Assembly: GCA_016873495.1 (NCBI GenBank)
Contig: VGXC01000007.1
Coordinates: 32,290 to 96,289 of the forward strand
DNA from: Nitrospira sp.
GTDB lineage: Bacteria; Nitrospirota; Nitrospiria; Nitrospirales; Nitrospiraceae
Reading direction: 5' to 3'
DNA length: 64,000 bases
Part shown: piece by piece, positions 62,401 through 64,000 of the stretch
Layout of the letters: every line of letters begins with the position of its first letter
Position numbering within the stretch: position 1 is the first letter of the stretch
Program-made: the position numbers and the translations under genes
The notes under the pieces: generated by a model
Databases searched by the model: none
What the model saw: only the letters and a program-made list of their open reading frames with translations
What the model was told of the DNA's origin: nothing

Positions 62401-63341
62401 GCGGCCCTCCCCACGGTCAGACGTTCGGCGATCCGTAACTTCGCGCTCCGGGCGCGCGGATTGCCCGCCCGCTCTTCTTCCGACGCCACGATCGGCCTCT
62501 TGGTAAGTACTGACAAACAAGGGGTCTCCCCTCGCGACAGGGCCCGGAAGGTCTGCTTGGCGATGCGATCTTCGAGGGAATGGAAGGAGATCACGCAAAG
62601 CCGCCCTCCCGGCGTCAGCACGTCCACCGCATCCTTGAGCGCACCCTCCAGTACGTCCAGCTCGCGATTGACGGCGATCCGCAGGGCTTGAAACGTGCGC
62701 GTCGCGCAGTGGATACGCCCGTGACGGTAGGGAGGCGGGACCGATCCGCGAACCACATCCGCCAACTCCAGAGTCCGGGCCAGCGGCTGGATCGCCCGCG
62801 CGCGGACGATGGCCCGCGCGATCCGTCGCGAATACCGCTCTTCCCCGTAGCGATAGATCAGGTCGGCCAGCTCTTGCTCGGGCAGGTCGTTCACGAGGGA
62901 GGCGGCGGTGAGAGAAGCACGCTGATCCATCCGCATGTCCAGCGGGCCGTCGGTGAGAAAGCTGAAACCCCTCGTCGGTTCGTCCAGTTGCGCTGACGAC
63001 ACCCCCAGATCAAACATCACGCCGTCAACCTCCGTGACGCCCATTGAGCGTAACTGTTGCTTCAGCTCTTGAAAGTTTCCCCGAACGAGACGCACGCGAC
63101 CGGCATAGGGCCGCATCCGTTCCCCGGCCGCGCGAAGGGCCGCTTCATCCTGATCCATGCCGATGAGCTGCCCGTCGGGAGCGCTGCGCTCCAGGATGAG
63201 GGCCGCATGCCCTCCGTACCCAACGGTGCAATCCACATAGATCCCTCCGGGCCGGCACCCCAGGCCCTCGACCACTTCTTCAGCCAGCACCGGAATATGG
63301 AGATCTTTCTCATATTCACCTGGCAAACCATTCACTCCCAC
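62397..63341 (-). CDS. rsmH: 16S rRNA (cytosine1402-N4)-methyltransferase RsmH
   Basis: RsmH (MraW) methylates C1402 of 16S rRNA. HIPVLAEEVVEGL, DCTVGYGGHA and FDLGVSSAQLD are the family signatures. 314 residues. It is the first gene of the dcw operon; mraZ, usually upstream, is missing. The GTG start is close to the promoter. Confidence 0.95.
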   Translation of the reverse strand: MGVNGLPGEYEKDLHIPVLAEEVVEGLGCRPGGIYVDCTVGYGGHAALILERSAPDGQLIGMDQDEAALRAAGERMRPYAGRVRLVRGNFQELKQQLRSMGVTEVDGVMFDLGVSSAQLDEPTRGFSFLTDGPLDMRMDQRASLTAASLVNDLPEQELADLIYRYGEERYSRRIARAIVRARAIQPLARTLELADVVRGSVPPPYRHGRIHCATRTFQALRIAVNRELDVLEGALKDAVDVLTPGGRLCVISFHSLEDRIAKQTFRALSRGETPCLSVLTKRPIVASEEERAGNPRARSAKLRIAERLTVGRAA

Positions 63342-63362
63342 TTCTTCCCACTTTTCTCGCGT

Positions 63363-63390
63363 AATATACGCTCATGCATATACTTGTCAA
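63363..63390 (-). promoter_or_regulatory. promoter of the dcw operon
   Basis: On the minus strand, TTGACA (63390-63385) and TATATT (63368-63363) are 16 bases apart. The predicted start site leaves a leader of only 15-20 bases before rsmH, which still contains GGGAAGAA. The gap 63391-63510 upstream is AT-rich and gene-free. Confidence 0.7.
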
Positions 63391-63510
63391 GAAAATTTTG
63401 CGGTTTCTGAATGAGATACGAATGCTAGCTAATCCACAGGAGCAGACAGGTCAAGGCCTTATCGTGGCTTTGGTCGTGAAAACGTGAAGAAATGAGGAAA
63501 AATTGGAACG

Positions 63511-63627
63511 CTAGCGTTTAGGGGAGGATTTCGGCTTGCGCAGCCTCTTGAGCGGCTTTACTTGCAGCAACTTCTTGAGGGCTTCTTCAAGCGGCAATGG
63601 ATACGCTTGGCCTTGGGCATGGGTCAA
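63511..63627 (-). CDS. small basic protein, translationally coupled partner of the DUF3800-like gene
   Basis: A 38-residue reading frame starts at TTG overlapping the upstream stop (TTGA) and is rich in Leu, Lys and Pro (LEEALKKLLQVKPLKRLRKPK). DUF3800 genes often have a tiny basic neighbour, which supports it, but the evidence is thin. A 12-bp palindrome (AACGCTAGCGTT) covers its stop codon. Confidence 0.4.
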   Translation of the reverse strand: MTHAQGQAYPLPLEEALKKLLQVKPLKRLRKPKSSPKR

Positions 63628-64000
63628 CCTGTCATGCTTTCAGGCGGAAGAAATCCACCATTCCAGTAAAATGGCTTCTTTCGCAACTGCGTGTACGGCC
63701 ACCTTGGACGCTCATAAATGTGAAAGGTGCCCCGTTCACTTTCTTTCCGGACCTCATAAGCAACAATGTCCGCAGCCTGGAGCGGAATAATGTCCCTGGG
63801 GGTTCCATATTCATCTGAAGTTAACCGAAAACCCGCGTGCGGCATTTTTTCTTTCACCTCCTGATAAATGCAACGCACACGCCGTCCATATTCTTTATGG
63901 AGCTTGTCTAGTTTTGGAAGTCTTTTTATGCTGAAGCATGGCCTCTTCCTTGTTGCCCAGGACTCATTTGTCGACCCGACAACTCCGGGAATTGATTCGG
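63624..64000 (-). CDS. DUF3800-like protein, 5' end beyond window
   Basis: About 125 codons of the C-terminal half are present and the frame stays open to the right edge. The segment TPRDIIPLQAADIVAYEV is the C-terminal signature of DUF3800, a family of RNase H-like fold often found with mobile or defence genes. The gene is AT-rich relative to the dcw cluster. The N-terminal catalytic part cannot be seen. Confidence 0.6.
   Translation of the reverse strand, partial: ESIPGVVGSTNESWATRKRPCFSIKRLPKLDKLHKEYGRRVRCIYQEVKEKMPHAGFRLTSDEYGTPRDIIPLQAADIVAYEVRKESERGTFHIYERPRWPYTQLRKKPFYWNGGFLPPESMTG

Overview
The window looks like chromosome from a GC-rich, Gram-negative, autotrophic bacterium of the Nitrospira type (Nitrospirota). 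The main pointers are a five-subunit 2-oxoacid:ferredoxin oxidoreductase operon of the kind used in the reductive TCA cycle, a split MetF/MTHFR-C arrangement, meso-diaminopimelate peptidoglycan genes, type IV pilus regulators and exported lipoproteins. The genus is an inference from gene content; no rRNA or tRNA gene was seen. Most genes lie on the minus strand in long, tightly overlapping operons. A plus-strand block occupies about 7.4-12.9 kb, with a second at 16.3-18.1 kb.

Layout. 1-2.5 kb: truncated outer-membrane-type protein, Rsm22-like methyltransferase, small unknown gene. 2.6-7.1 kb: oxidoreductase operon with its own promoter, leader and terminator. 7.3-12.9 kb: tldD/tldE, MTHFR C-terminal-domain protein, queF, apaH, DUF309. 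12.9-16.0 kb: lipoprotein, then folD-metF-panB (one-carbon and pantothenate). 16.3-19.1 kb: exported beta-propeller, Cys-rich protein, lipoprotein, cyclophilin. 19.1-26.3 kb: yceD-rpmF-plsX-fabH-fabD-fabG-acpP-fabF-rnc lipid cluster. 26.4-31.3 kb: rpsF-ssb-rpsR, ychF, pth, rplY, prs. 31.4-37.4 kb: ispE, pilR/pilS, pilC, pgsA. 37.5-40.5 kb: a patchy accessory strip with a DUF4160/DUF2442 pair between direct repeats, a mobile-looking inverted-repeat element and a GGDEF gene. 40.6-63.4 kb: serine hydrolase, divIVA, yggT, proC, yggS, pgeF and the whole division and cell-wall (dcw) cluster from ftsZ back to rsmH, which starts at a strong promoter and has no mraZ. 63.5-64 kb: a DUF3800-like gene with a tiny coupled partner, cut by the right edge.

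How the genes cooperate. The dcw genes build lipid II (murC-F, ddl, mraY, murG) and the divisome (ftsL, ftsI, ftsW, ftsQ, ftsA, ftsZ). The genes after ftsZ (pgeF, yggS, proC, yggT, divIVA) follow the ylm-divIVA order known from Gram-positive bacteria. folD and metF supply and draw on the methylene-THF that PanB also uses. The fab cluster makes acyl-ACP for phospholipid (plsX, pgsA).

The most unusual content is repetitive DNA. There are four families: (1) at least ten heptamer-phased, hairpin-forming arrays, each with its own 7-mer, often running into gene ends and once inside murG; (2) a roughly 190-bp element with 12-bp terminal inverted repeats, two copies; (3) a roughly 123-bp element with 16-bp terminal inverted repeats, two copies; (4) a short hairpin with a constant loop and changing arms, two copies. 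A unique palindrome of about 184 bp follows ftsZ.
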